Assembly: GCF_009498035.1 (NCBI RefSeq)
Contig: NZ_CP034550.1
Coordinates: 186,001-250,000, forward strand
DNA from: Saccharothrix syringae
Lineage (GTDB): Bacteria; Actinomycetota; Actinomycetes; Mycobacteriales; Pseudonocardiaceae
Direction: 5' to 3'
DNA length: 64,000 nt
Shown piece by piece: positions 8,099-15,572 of this stretch. A program made the position numbers and the translations under genes. A model generated the notes under the pieces. That model had not been told where the DNA came from. It saw only the letters and a program-made list of their open reading frames with translations, and ran no database searches. Within the stretch, counting starts at the first letter, position 1. Each line of letters begins with the position of its first letter.

Positions 8099-9291
8099 GT
8101 GCTGCATCTCGGAACGTTGACCCGGTAATCGGTCCGGTGGGCTTACGGTCCAGGCTGGTCCTCCCATGTCGAGCGGGAGGTGGTCGTGGGTCGTCGTCCG
8201 GAGGTGTTCGTCCGGTCGTTGTCGATGGAGGAGGGCCGGAAGTTGGCCCGGATCGGCAGGACGGCCAAGGATCCGGTGCGGTTGCGTCGGGCGATCGTGG
8301 TCCTGATGTCCGCCCAGGGGCAGGCGGTGCCGGACATCACGTCGTTGATGCAGGTCAGCGCCGATTACGTGCGTGATGTGATCCACGCGTTCAACGAGCG
8401 GGGGTTCGCGGCGCTGGACCCAAAATGGAGCGGGGGACGCCCGAGGGTGATCGGTGAGGCGATCCGTGAGCGGATCTGCCTGATCGCCCGGACGTCCCCC
8501 GCATCCCGGGGCATCACGGCGTTCTCGACCTGGTCGCTGTCCAAGCTGCGCGACCATCTGCTCGACCGCGGCACCGTCGCGGCGATCAGCCGGGAGACCC
8601 TGCGCCGCATCCTGCACGCCGGCGGCGTGTCCTGGCAGAGCACCTCCACCTGGAAGGCCTCCACCGACCCGGACTTCCTGGTGAAGATGCACCGAATCCT
8701 GGACCTCTACGACCACCCTCCCGATAACGGCCGGGTGATCTGCATCGACGAGTTCGGACCGCTGAACCTGATGCCGCGCAAGGGCAAGGCATGGCGGCCG
8801 ACCGGGGCGCCGCGCCGATTACGCGCCACCTACAACCGCCACCACGGCGTGATGCACATGCTCGCCGCCCTGGACCTGACCACCGGGAAGATCCACTACC
8901 GCATCCGCCGCCGCAAGCGGCACGGCGAGCTTCTGGAGCTGCTCAGAAGCCTGCGGACACGGTGGCCGGGCCAACGCCTCCACCTGGTCATGGACAACTT
9001 CTCGCCCCACCGTCACCCCGACGTCCACGCCTGGGCCACCGACAACGACGTCGAGTTGGTGTTCCTGCCCACCTACTCCAGCTGGTTGAACTGGATCGAG
9101 GCCGAGTTCACCGCCCTGCGCTACTTCACCCTCAACGGCACCGACCACCACAGCCACGCCGAGCAGAACGCCGCGATCGCGGCCTACATCCGCTGGCGCA
9201 ACGCCCGAGCCCGACCCAAGACCGGCTTCGCCACCGACTCACCCATCCGCACCTGGACCCATTACCCGACCAAGGCTGCGTGACGCAGCAC
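8099..9291 (+). mobile_element. IS630-family insertion sequence (1193 bp)
   Basis: The ends begin GTGCTGC(A/G)TC reading inward from each side (8099 and, on the other strand, 9291) and are flanked by TA (8097-8098 and 9292-9293), the target dinucleotide duplicated by IS630/Tc1-type elements. It encodes one intact transposase. It sits in the divergent control region between the leftward accessory operon and the GntR gene. Confidence 0.88.
8186..9283 (+). CDS. IS630-family transposase
   Basis: This 365-residue DDE transposase has an N-terminal helix-turn-helix region (LRRAIVVLMSAQGQAV, FNERGFAALDPKWSGGRPR). The catalytic core shows the first aspartate in VICIDEFGPL, the second in LHLVMDNFSPH and the glutamate in YSSWLNWIEAEF. 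The GTG at 8186 is favoured by GGAGG five bases upstream; a GTG at 8180 would overlap that site. No frameshift or stop is seen, so the element may still be active. Confidence 0.9.
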   Translation: MGRRPEVFVRSLSMEEGRKLARIGRTAKDPVRLRRAIVVLMSAQGQAVPDITSLMQVSADYVRDVIHAFNERGFAALDPKWSGGRPRVIGEAIRERICLIARTSPASRGITAFSTWSLSKLRDHLLDRGTVAAISRETLRRILHAGGVSWQSTSTWKASTDPDFLVKMHRILDLYDHPPDNGRVICIDEFGPLNLMPRKGKAWRPTGAPRRLRATYNRHHGVMHMLAALDLTTGKIHYRIRRRKRHGELLELLRSLRTRWPGQRLHLVMDNFSPHRHPDVHAWATDNDVELVFLPTYSSWLNWIEAEFTALRYFTLNGTDHHSHAEQNAAIAAYIRWRNARARPKTGFATDSPIRTWTHYPTKAA

Positions 9292-9298
9292 TAGCTCC

Positions 9299-9317
9299 CT
9301 AGACGAGCTAGACAAGT
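9299..9317. promoter_or_regulatory. CTAGAC-type operator repeats upstream of gntR
   Basis: CTAGACGAG (9299-9307) runs directly into CTAGACAAG (9308-9316), inside an exact copy of the 15-bp sequence at 8024-8038. It lies 75-90 bp upstream of the GntR start, probably over its promoter. Confidence 0.55.
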
Positions 9318-9390
9318 CTCATACGCTGGGGTCCGTACAGATCCACACGCATATAACGGCGTCATATTCGGCCCGCGAGATGAGGACGGC

Positions 9391-10230
9391 ATGGCACTCG
9401 ACCCGAACGACCCGCGACCGCCATACGTGCAGGTGGCGAACGCCCTACGGGCAGCCATCCTGACCAAGGTCTTCAAGGCCGGGGACAAGCTTCCCTCCCG
9501 CGCCGAACTGGCCAAGAAGTACGACGTAGCCCCGATGACCGTGCAGAGCGCCCTGCGCGAGTTGCGCGACGAGGGCCTGATCGTCTCCAGACAGGGCAGC
9601 GGAGTCTTCGTCCGAGAGCGCACCGAACGCCCGGTAGGACTGCGCCCTCACATCGAACGAGCCTTCGAGGCCGACCACGTCACCATCGACTTCTCAGGCT
9701 TCTCCGGCGAGACCCTGCACGGCGTCATCCAGGAGCCACTGGACAAGATCCGCATCGGCCGCCTCACCCCCGAGACGATCCACGTCCGCATCCTCGTCCC
9801 GGACCCCACCGTCCCGTGGTCGGTCCCCTGCACCGTCGACGACCACGCCGACAGCCCAGCCTTCCGTGACCGCGCTGCCGACATCATGCGCCGCCACACC
9901 CTGGCCATCGTCGACAACGTCACTGAGCTGGCCGCCCTGGGCCTGGTCAAGGAAGCCACCGCGGAAGTCCGCGTCCACCGAGCCGCCCCGCTGTTCAAGC
10001 TTTACCTGATCAACAACAACGAAGCCTTCTTCGGCTTCTACCCAGTCCGCGAACACGTCCTCACCCTCGACGGCCAACCCCAAGCCATCTACGACCTCAT
10101 GGGCAAAGACGCGATCCTCTTCCACCACAGCACCACCGACGACGACACCAGCACCGGCAGTCAATACGTCGAGCAGGCCCACACTTGGTTCAATAGTATC
10201 TGGGACACCATTGCAACGGGGCGCAAGTAA
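9391..10230 (+). CDS. GntR-family regulator of the AICE (KorSA-like role)
   Basis: The 279-residue protein has a GntR winged helix (residues about 8-75: PPYVQVANALRAAIL, KLPSRAELAKKYDVAPMTVQSALRELRDEGLI, RQGSGVFV). The roughly 200-residue C-terminal domain is not a standard UTRA or FCD and resembles that of AICE GntR regulators. Such proteins repress element transfer or replication, as KorSA does in pSAM2. Repeated CTAGACAAG motifs on both sides of the IS630 insertion are candidate binding sites. The ATG follows GAGG by about six bases. The stop overlaps the next start (TAATG), so the HAD hydrolase is co-translated. Confidence 0.85.
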   Translation: MALDPNDPRPPYVQVANALRAAILTKVFKAGDKLPSRAELAKKYDVAPMTVQSALRELRDEGLIVSRQGSGVFVRERTERPVGLRPHIERAFEADHVTIDFSGFSGETLHGVIQEPLDKIRIGRLTPETIHVRILVPDPTVPWSVPCTVDDHADSPAFRDRAADIMRRHTLAIVDNVTELAALGLVKEATAEVRVHRAAPLFKLYLINNNEAFFGFYPVREHVLTLDGQPQAIYDLMGKDAILFHHSTTDDDTSTGSQYVEQAHTWFNSIWDTIATGRK

Positions 10231-10946
10231 TGAGCAGCGATCGGGAACTCGCAGATGATCTTGAATTTCTGCATTACATTCTAGCTGACACCCGAGTACT
10301 TCTATTGGACTTCGACGGTCCAATCTGCTCGATTTTCTCGGGAATGTCTGCTGATTGCATAGCAAGTCGGCTTTCTCGAATGTTGTCCGAAAAGGAGCGC
10401 GTCGACCCGCCGCCTCATGTCAAAAATACTAGCGACCCTTTCGAAGTGTTCAAGTATGCATTCACTCTTGGGCAAAGCAGTGCGCGATACGTAGAGGCCG
10501 CGCTCCGTGAATACGAAGCAGAAGCCGTTGCAACCAGTAAGCCCACTCCCTTTGCGCACCAACTGCTGAACACTTGGGCCGCAACCGGTCGAAACCTTGT
10601 AGTTGTAAGCAACAATTCTTCCGTAGCTATTGAAGCTTATATCAATCTACATGGACTGCAAACCCTCATCGACGACGTTGTTGGTCGCACTTCGCACCGA
10701 CCAGACGAACTCAAACCCAACCCCTACTTTCTCCGCCTAGCTCTCCAATTGATGCGAGCGAATCCAGGCGAAGCTACCTTTGTGGGCGATTCGATTACTG
10801 ACACACATGCTGCAAAAGCCGCGAATATGCGCTTCATTGGATACGCCAACAAGCCCGGCAAGTCTGGTCTGTTTGTCAAGGCGAAGGCAGATATCGTAGT
10901 GCGAAGTATGAGACTCCTGGTTGAATCGGTCACAAACTCATGCTAA
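10230..10946 (+). CDS. HAD-family hydrolase (AICE cargo)
   Basis: The 238-residue haloacid-dehalogenase-type phosphohydrolase has all four motifs: nucleophile LLLDFDGP (motif I), VVVSNNSS (motif II), a lysine in LKPNP (motif III) and FVGDSITDT (motif IV). The cap region resembles phosphoglycolate-phosphatase-like enzymes, and the substrate is unknown. The gene is translationally coupled to the GntR regulator. Its base composition is clearly lower in GC than the core element genes, suggesting separate acquisition. HAD or Nudix hydrolases next to GntR regulators recur in AICEs. Confidence 0.85.
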   Translation: MSSDRELADDLEFLHYILADTRVLLLDFDGPICSIFSGMSADCIASRLSRMLSEKERVDPPPHVKNTSDPFEVFKYAFTLGQSSARYVEAALREYEAEAVATSKPTPFAHQLLNTWAATGRNLVVVSNNSSVAIEAYINLHGLQTLIDDVVGRTSHRPDELKPNPYFLRLALQLMRANPGEATFVGDSITDTHAAKAANMRFIGYANKPGKSGLFVKAKADIVVRSMRLLVESVTNSC

Positions 10947-11008
10947 ACGCTTCAACGAGATCTTGAAATTCGATCAACATGCACAGTAGAGTAGAATGGA
11001 AAGGTTAA

Positions 11009-11974
11009 TTGGCAACTGGTCAACTTGCGGCACCGCCTGGTCACCGTATTGAGCTACGATTCGACGGAACTTACTACTTTGTGTACTCGCTCGACGCGTT
11101 CATGTCGCGCGATAGTATTGTTACGCGAGCTTTCTCCGATCACTTCCATGAAGGTCTTGAATATTATGTGACTCCGTTCCAGAGGTGGACAACTCTGCAT
11201 GTATTCACCGACTTCTTTATCGACCAGATTATTTTTGAGGATTTCGACCGAGCGTCGCGCACTAAATACATTCCTCGCACGGCATGCCGTAATACTTATT
11301 GCAGGGCAACTCCAGCATGGCTTCTGGCCGCAGATCTCATGCAAAGCTACGGATTCGATGTGTCGGAGGTCATGTCAGAGTTGGGAAAGTGGGTCGAGGC
11401 CGGTGCGCCCTGTTGCCCTACAACATACGAGCAGCAGTCGGGGCCGAATTTTGATGTCTGGGATAGCATCGATTCGAGTGAATATAGCGAACTGCTCCAG
11501 CAGTTGACCGAGGAAGTCTTTTTCGTTCTTTTCGCTAATCGCACCTTCCTTCATAAATTCAATGCCCATCTTGTATCGTGGGTTCGCAACTCGGAGCCTG
11601 ATGAATGGCTTGAGAACAATAACCTGTTTCGAAAAAGCGGCAGAGACGGTGCAACATTGAAGCGGGTTTCGATTCCCGCTTGGGCCAAGCGTGCAGTATT
11701 CTTTCGCGACCGGGGCCGTTGTTGTGTGTGTGAACGCGATCTGGGAGGAACTTATAGTCCTGTAAATAGGGCGCAATATGACCATATTGTCCCGCTTGCC
11801 GGAGGTGGGCTGAACGACGTCAGCAACCTTCAGCTGCTCTGCGAAAACTGTAACAACAAGAAGCGGGCAAACCGTCACGAGCCGAGTCGTATTTATGAGC
11901 GCTGGTTCCCTATCGGAAATCAGTATAAAACTCGTCGAGTGCCTACGCTGGCAGATATCGTACAGACGCTTTAG
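11009..11974 (+). CDS. HNH endonuclease, AICE cargo of low GC
   Basis: The 321-residue protein has a C-terminal HNH nuclease with zinc-binding cysteines: CCVCERDLGG, then AQYDHIVPLAGGGLNDVSNL and LLCENCNNKK (about 245-295). The N-terminal ~220 residues, rich in aromatic and acidic residues, match nothing I recognise and may sense a trigger or bind a target. The TTG start at 11009 follows GGAAAGG by four bases; no better start precedes the conserved region. The gene is the last before attR, a typical cargo position, and its GC content is well below the surroundings. A defence nuclease or homing-type enzyme are both possible. Confidence 0.75.
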   Translation: MATGQLAAPPGHRIELRFDGTYYFVYSLDAFMSRDSIVTRAFSDHFHEGLEYYVTPFQRWTTLHVFTDFFIDQIIFEDFDRASRTKYIPRTACRNTYCRATPAWLLAADLMQSYGFDVSEVMSELGKWVEAGAPCCPTTYEQQSGPNFDVWDSIDSSEYSELLQQLTEEVFFVLFANRTFLHKFNAHLVSWVRNSEPDEWLENNNLFRKSGRDGATLKRVSIPAWAKRAVFFRDRGRCCVCERDLGGTYSPVNRAQYDHIVPLAGGGLNDVSNLQLLCENCNNKKRANRHEPSRIYERWFPIGNQYKTRRVPTLADIVQTL

Positions 11975-12557
11975 GAAGTCCCTTTCGTGCGATACCATCG
12001 CCATGTGTGCGAAAACTTAAGCGCAACTTAAGAATAGAGTGCAAATTCAGTTGGCGGCGGCGGTGACGATTGCTCGCCGCAATCGAATAAAGCGCGCTTC
12101 TGCCGAATTTGGCTCTAGAAAATCAAGGCGCGCCGCCGTCGGCGGCGCGCGGGGCCTGTCGCGCTGGCACCGGGTCCACATCCATCCCGGCTCGCCGGGC
12201 TCCCGCTTCGCTCACGCCCGGCGGCCGGGCGGCGCGGGCCGAGCTGTGCGGGGCAGCGCGCCGTCGACGGCGACAAGTTAGCCAAGAGCTTCCGGCGTCC
12301 ACGGCTTGGACCGATCGCGCGATGGGTCACCGCGGACTTGCTGGGCGCGGCGATCGACGCCCGCCGTCGCTCCGCGCCAGCGGCCAACGGCACATGTGGC
12401 CCACTGGAGAAGTCGGGACAGGCCGAGTACCGGGGGAGATGCGGCCTGAGGTCGACCGCAGTCGTGACCGCAACGGGATGCCATCGAGGGCTACTCATGC
12501 ACCACCTGCACCAACGCCACCCACAGAGGAACGCCTGGTCAGCACACCGACCGGTTC
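11975..12557. other. Non-coding right end of the AICE
   Basis: No convincing gene is seen between the HNH gene and attR. The stretch holds a repeated AACTTAAG near 12010-12030, a perfect hairpin (arms 12128-12137 and 12141-12150 around GTC) and further GC-rich dyads to about 12240. It could contain cis-acting transfer or replication sites; I could not identify them. Confidence 0.5.
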
Positions 12558-12601
12558 CTACGGATCAGAAGGTTGCAGGTTCGAATCCTGCCGAGCGCGC
12601 A
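12558..12601 (+). repeat. attR: attR: 44-bp direct repeat
   Basis: This is an exact copy of 1070-1113, the 3' part of tRNA-Arg(ACG). The bases upstream do not restore a tRNA, so it marks the right boundary of the element. Confidence 0.95.
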
Positions 12602-12606
12602 AGTCG

Positions 12607-12638
12607 AGAGGGCCGGTACCGGTTGGTACCGGCCCTCT
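12607..12638 (+). terminator. Chromosomal terminator of the original tRNA-Arg locus
   Basis: A 14-bp perfect stem (AGAGGGCCGGTACC, 12607-12620) and its complement (12625-12638) enclose the loop GGTT, five bases after attR. Before integration it would have followed the intact tRNA-Arg gene. Confidence 0.75.
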
Positions 12639-12753
12639 GCCGTTGTCGGCACCCGTTCCGGCCTGCGTGGGTTGATCGTGTGGGCAAGGTCACCTTTGTT
12701 CCTGTGGCGGGTAATTCCGTCCGATCGGGGATTTCGCCGCGGCGCGGGAACTC

Positions 12754-12780
12754 GCCGGATCGAATCCGGTCGAGCGCGCA
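12754..12780 (+). repeat. Degenerate second tRNA-Arg 3' end (possible old attachment-site scar)
   Basis: This 27-nt stretch matches the tRNA-Arg T-arm and acceptor end at 23 of 27 positions and ends with the same CGAGCGCGCA. Differences in the T stem are largely compensatory (GCCGG/CCGGT instead of GCAGG/CCTGC). No 5' tRNA half is present upstream. Confidence 0.55.
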
Positions 12781-12781
12781 C

Positions 12782-12820
12782 CGGTCGGGCCGGCGTGGAA
12801 TCACCACGCCGGCCCGACCG
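12782..12820. terminator. Terminator hairpin behind the tRNA-like scar
   Basis: A 17-bp perfect stem (12782-12798 with 12804-12820) has the loop AATCA. It lies immediately after the tRNA-like scar and just beyond the stop of the leftward GlxA-type gene, so it probably terminates that gene too. Confidence 0.75.
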
Positions 12821-12845
12821 CATTCACGGTCCCGGAACCGCCGCC

Positions 12846-13781
12846 TCACGCCCGGAACGTGCGCCGGTAGGCGTCCGGTGGCACGCCGACCGCGCGGTGG
12901 AAGTGGCGGCGCAGCGTGGTCGCCGTGCCCATGCCCGCGGCCGCGGCGATGGTGTCGACGCTGTCGTCGGTGTTCTCCAGCAGTTCCTGGGCGCGGCGGA
13001 TCCGCTGGGCCAGCAGCCACTGCAGCGGGGTGGTGCCGGTCACCGACCGGAAGTGGCGGGCCAGGTGGCGGGAGCTCATGTTCGCCCGCCGGGCCAGGTC
13101 CTCCACGGTGAGCGGCCGGTCCAGCCGCCGCATCGCCCAGGGGAGCAGGTCGGCCAGGGGGTGGTCGTCGCGGGCGGGCACCGGGGTGGTGACGAACTGG
13201 GCCTGGCCGCCGGCCCGGTGGGGCGGCACGACCAGGCGCCGCGCGACCACGTTGGCGACCGCCGGGCCGTGGTCGCGGCGGACCAGGTGCAGGCACAGGT
13301 CCATCGCCGCGGCCTTGCCCGCGGACGTGAGCACGCTGCCGTTGTCGACGTAGAGCACGTCCGGGTCGACCTCCACCCGCGGGTAGCGGGCGGCGAGCTG
13401 CCCGGTGTGGGCCCAGTGCGTGGTCGCGCGCAGGCCGTCCAGGAGACCCGCGGCGGCGAGCACGAACGCGCCCGTGCACAGGGAGACCACCCGCGCGCCC
13501 GCGTCGTGGGCCGCGCGCACCGCCTCGACCAGGTCGGCAGGCGGGTCCTCGTCGACGTCCGCCAGGGCGGGCACGACCACGGTCGCGGCGCGCGCCAGCC
13601 GGTCGAGGCCGCCGTCCGGTTCGAGCAGGAACCGGCCGACCCGGACCGGGCGCGTGCCGCACACCGCGACCTCGTACCAGGGGATCGCCAGGGCGTCCGG
13701 CGGCGGGCCGAAGACCTCGCAGGCCAGGGCCAGCTCGAAGTGCAGCATCCCGTCGGTGGCGGCGACCGCGACAGACCTCAT
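12846..13781 (-). CDS. GlxA-family transcriptional regulator (DJ-1/PfpI plus AraC)
   Basis: The 311-residue regulator has an N-terminal DJ-1/PfpI-like amidotransferase fold with the nucleophile-elbow-like VVSLCTGAFVLAAAGLLDG. The C-terminal AraC DNA-binding domain has two helix-turn-helix motifs (LTVEDLARRANMSSRHLARHFR, VDTIAAAAGMGTATTLRRHF). These proteins usually activate or repress a neighbouring metabolic gene. It is divergent from the reductase gene at 13884, about 100 bp away, which is the obvious candidate target. The ATG at 13781 begins MRSVAVAATDG, the family's usual first beta strand. Confidence 0.9.
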   Translation of the reverse strand: MRSVAVAATDGMLHFELALACEVFGPPPDALAIPWYEVAVCGTRPVRVGRFLLEPDGGLDRLARAATVVVPALADVDEDPPADLVEAVRAAHDAGARVVSLCTGAFVLAAAGLLDGLRATTHWAHTGQLAARYPRVEVDPDVLYVDNGSVLTSAGKAAAMDLCLHLVRRDHGPAVANVVARRLVVPPHRAGGQAQFVTTPVPARDDHPLADLLPWAMRRLDRPLTVEDLARRANMSSRHLARHFRSVTGTTPLQWLLAQRIRRAQELLENTDDSVDTIAAAAGMGTATTLRRHFHRAVGVPPDAYRRTFRA

Positions 13782-13883
13782 GTCGGAAACTGTACGGGTC
13801 GTGTCGTTCCGGACACTGGGCGGGAACGCGCCGAGCGGACAGGATTCACCGCGGTGGATCACTTCGAGCACGTGGGAGCGGCT

Positions 13884-14891
13884 GTGGAGCGGAACGTGGC
13901 GGTGTTCGGCGCTTACGGGCACACCGGGCGGTTCGTCGTCGAGGAGTTGCGCGAGCGCGGGTACGCCCCGCTGCCGCTGGGCCGCGACCTGGACAGGCTG
14001 CGCGCGCTGGGCCCGCGGGCGCGGCAGGCGTCGGTCGACGACCCCGCCTCGCTCGACCGCGCGCTGGACGGCGCGGCCGCCGTGGTCAACTGCGCCGGGC
14101 CCTTCGCCACGACCGCCGCCCCGGTGGTCGAGGCGGCGTTGCGCGCCGGCATCCCCTACGTCGACGTGGCGGCCGAGATCGAGGCCAACGTCGACACGTT
14201 CGCGCACTTCGCGGACCGCGCCCGCACCCCGGTCGTCCCGGCGATGGCCTTCTACGGCGGCCTCGGCGACCTGCTGGCCACCGCCGCGACGGGCGACTGG
14301 GCGGCGGCGGACGAGGTGCACATCGCCTACGGCCTGAGCAGCTGGCACCCCACCGCCGGCACGCTCGCCGCGGGCGCGGTCTCCCGGGATCGGCGGGCCG
14401 GCCGCCGCGTCCGCCACACCGGCGGCCGGCTGGAGTACCACGACGACGCCCTGCCGACCCTGGAGTGGCCCTTCCCCGACCCGCTGGGCCCCCGGGACGT
14501 CATCGCCGACTTCGCCATGGCCGACATCGTCACCGTGCCCAGCCACCTGGCCGTCCCGCGGGTGAGCACCTACATGACCACCAAGGCGGCCGCGGACCTG
14601 GCCGCCCCCGACGCCCAGCCGCCGACCGCCGTGGACGAGCGCGGCCGCTCCGCGCAGACCTTCGTCGTCGACGTCCTGGTCCGCTCCGGCGGCGCGGAAC
14701 GCCGCGCGGTCGCCTCCGGCCGGGACATCTACGCCATCAGCGCGCCGCTCGCGGTGGAGGCCGTCGACCGCCTCCTCACCGGGCGGACCAGGACCACCGG
14801 CGTCGCCTCGGCGGGCGCGATGTTCGACGCCCCGGACTTCCTGCGCGCCCTGTCCGCGCACCTCTCGGTCGACCTGCCCGCCGGCCGGTAG
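13884..14891 (+). CDS. Saccharopine-dehydrogenase-like NAD(P)-binding reductase
   Basis: The 335-residue protein opens with a Rossmann nucleotide-binding motif (VAVFGAYGHTGRFVVEEL) and continues as the saccharopine-dehydrogenase-like / trans-acting enoyl reductase family, with VVNCAGPF and GIPYVDVAAE typical of it. The substrate is unknown. Two GTG codons have good ribosome-binding sites: 13884 (GGGAG five bases upstream) and 13896 (GGAG six bases upstream, protein starting MAVFGAYG). Either is possible and the difference is four residues. It is divergently paired with the GlxA-type regulator. Confidence 0.8.
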   Translation: MERNVAVFGAYGHTGRFVVEELRERGYAPLPLGRDLDRLRALGPRARQASVDDPASLDRALDGAAAVVNCAGPFATTAAPVVEAALRAGIPYVDVAAEIEANVDTFAHFADRARTPVVPAMAFYGGLGDLLATAATGDWAAADEVHIAYGLSSWHPTAGTLAAGAVSRDRRAGRRVRHTGGRLEYHDDALPTLEWPFPDPLGPRDVIADFAMADIVTVPSHLAVPRVSTYMTTKAAADLAAPDAQPPTAVDERGRSAQTFVVDVLVRSGGAERRAVASGRDIYAISAPLAVEAVDRLLTGRTRTTGVASAGAMFDAPDFLRALSAHLSVDLPAGR

Positions 14892-14927
14892 GGACGCCGG
14901 CCGGGATGAGCCCCACCGGCTCGGGCC

Positions 14928-15572
14928 TCACTGGTTCAGGTACGCCAGCACGGCCCGGACGCGGCGGTTGGTGTTGTCGGACGGGGGCAGGTCCAGCTTG
15001 GACAGGATGTTGCCGATGTGCTTCTCCACCGACGGCGGCGCGAGGGTCAGCGCGTCGCAGATCGCCGAGTTGGACAGGCCCTGGGCCATCAGCGCCAGGA
15101 CCTCGCGCTCGCGCGCGGTCAGCGCGTTCATCCCCCGGTCGCGGGTGTTGCGGGCGAACAGCTGCCGGATCACCTCGGCGTCCATGGCCGTCCCGCCCGC
15201 GGCGACCCGGTCGAGCGCGTCGAGGAAGTCGTCCAGGGCGGTCACCCGGTCCTTCAGCAGGTAGCCGATGGCGCCGTTGCCGTCGGCCAGCAGCTCCGCG
15301 GCGTAGGTGCGCTCCACGTACTGCGAGAGGATGAGGATCGGCGCCCTCGGCTCGCGAGCCCGGACCGCCAGGGCCGCCTTCAGGCCCTCGTCGCGGAAGT
15401 TCGGCGGCAGCCGGACGTCCACTATGGACAGGTCCGGCCCGTGCTCCAGGACGGCCCGCTCGAAGTCCGGTCCGCTGTCCACCGCGGCGACGACGGTGTG
15501 GCCGGTGTCGGTCAGCATCCGGATCAGACCGTCGCGCAGCAGCAACAGGTCTTCGGCGATCACGATGCGCAT
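14928..15572 (-). CDS. NarL/LuxR-family response regulator
   Basis: The 214-residue two-component regulator has a receiver domain with acidic pocket E7-D8, phospho-acceptor D52 (SIVDVRLPP) and a conserved lysine in YLLKDR. The C-terminal LuxR helix-turn-helix (LTAREREVLALMAQGLSNSAICDAL, PSVEKHIGNILSKLDL) binds DNA. Its start overlaps the stop of the partner kinase by 13 bases. The kinase and an ABC transporter lie immediately upstream on the same strand, so it probably controls that transporter. Confidence 0.93.
   Translation of the reverse strand: MRIVIAEDLLLLRDGLIRMLTDTGHTVVAAVDSGPDFERAVLEHGPDLSIVDVRLPPNFRDEGLKAALAVRAREPRAPILILSQYVERTYAAELLADGNGAIGYLLKDRVTALDDFLDALDRVAAGGTAMDAEVIRQLFARNTRDRGMNALTAREREVLALMAQGLSNSAICDALTLAPPSVEKHIGNILSKLDLPPSDNTNRRVRAVLAYLNQ

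Larger units (their letters stand above)
1070..12601. mobile_element. Actinomycete integrative and conjugative element (AICE), pSAM2-like, in tRNA-Arg
   Basis: The element is delimited by a perfect 44-bp direct repeat at 1070-1113 and 12558-12601, the left copy being the 3' end of tRNA-Arg(ACG). The unit is 11,488 bp. In typical AICE order, reading leftward, are a TraSA/FtsK-type DNA translocase, a RepSA-type HUH initiator, an excisionase and a tyrosine integrase at the left end. A DUF5753 regulator and several small AICE proteins come next, then a GntR regulator, a HAD hydrolase and an HNH nuclease on the plus strand. An IS630-family element has inserted in the middle. AICEs of this type excise, replicate by rolling circle and transfer double-stranded DNA through a septal FtsK-like pump. 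All core genes look intact, so mobility is plausible but untested. Confidence 0.93.

Noticed and set aside
12558..12599. A second functional tRNA-Arg gene at the right end of the AICE
   Set aside because: Only the anticodon-loop-to-acceptor 3' part is present; the D-arm and 5' acceptor strand are missing.
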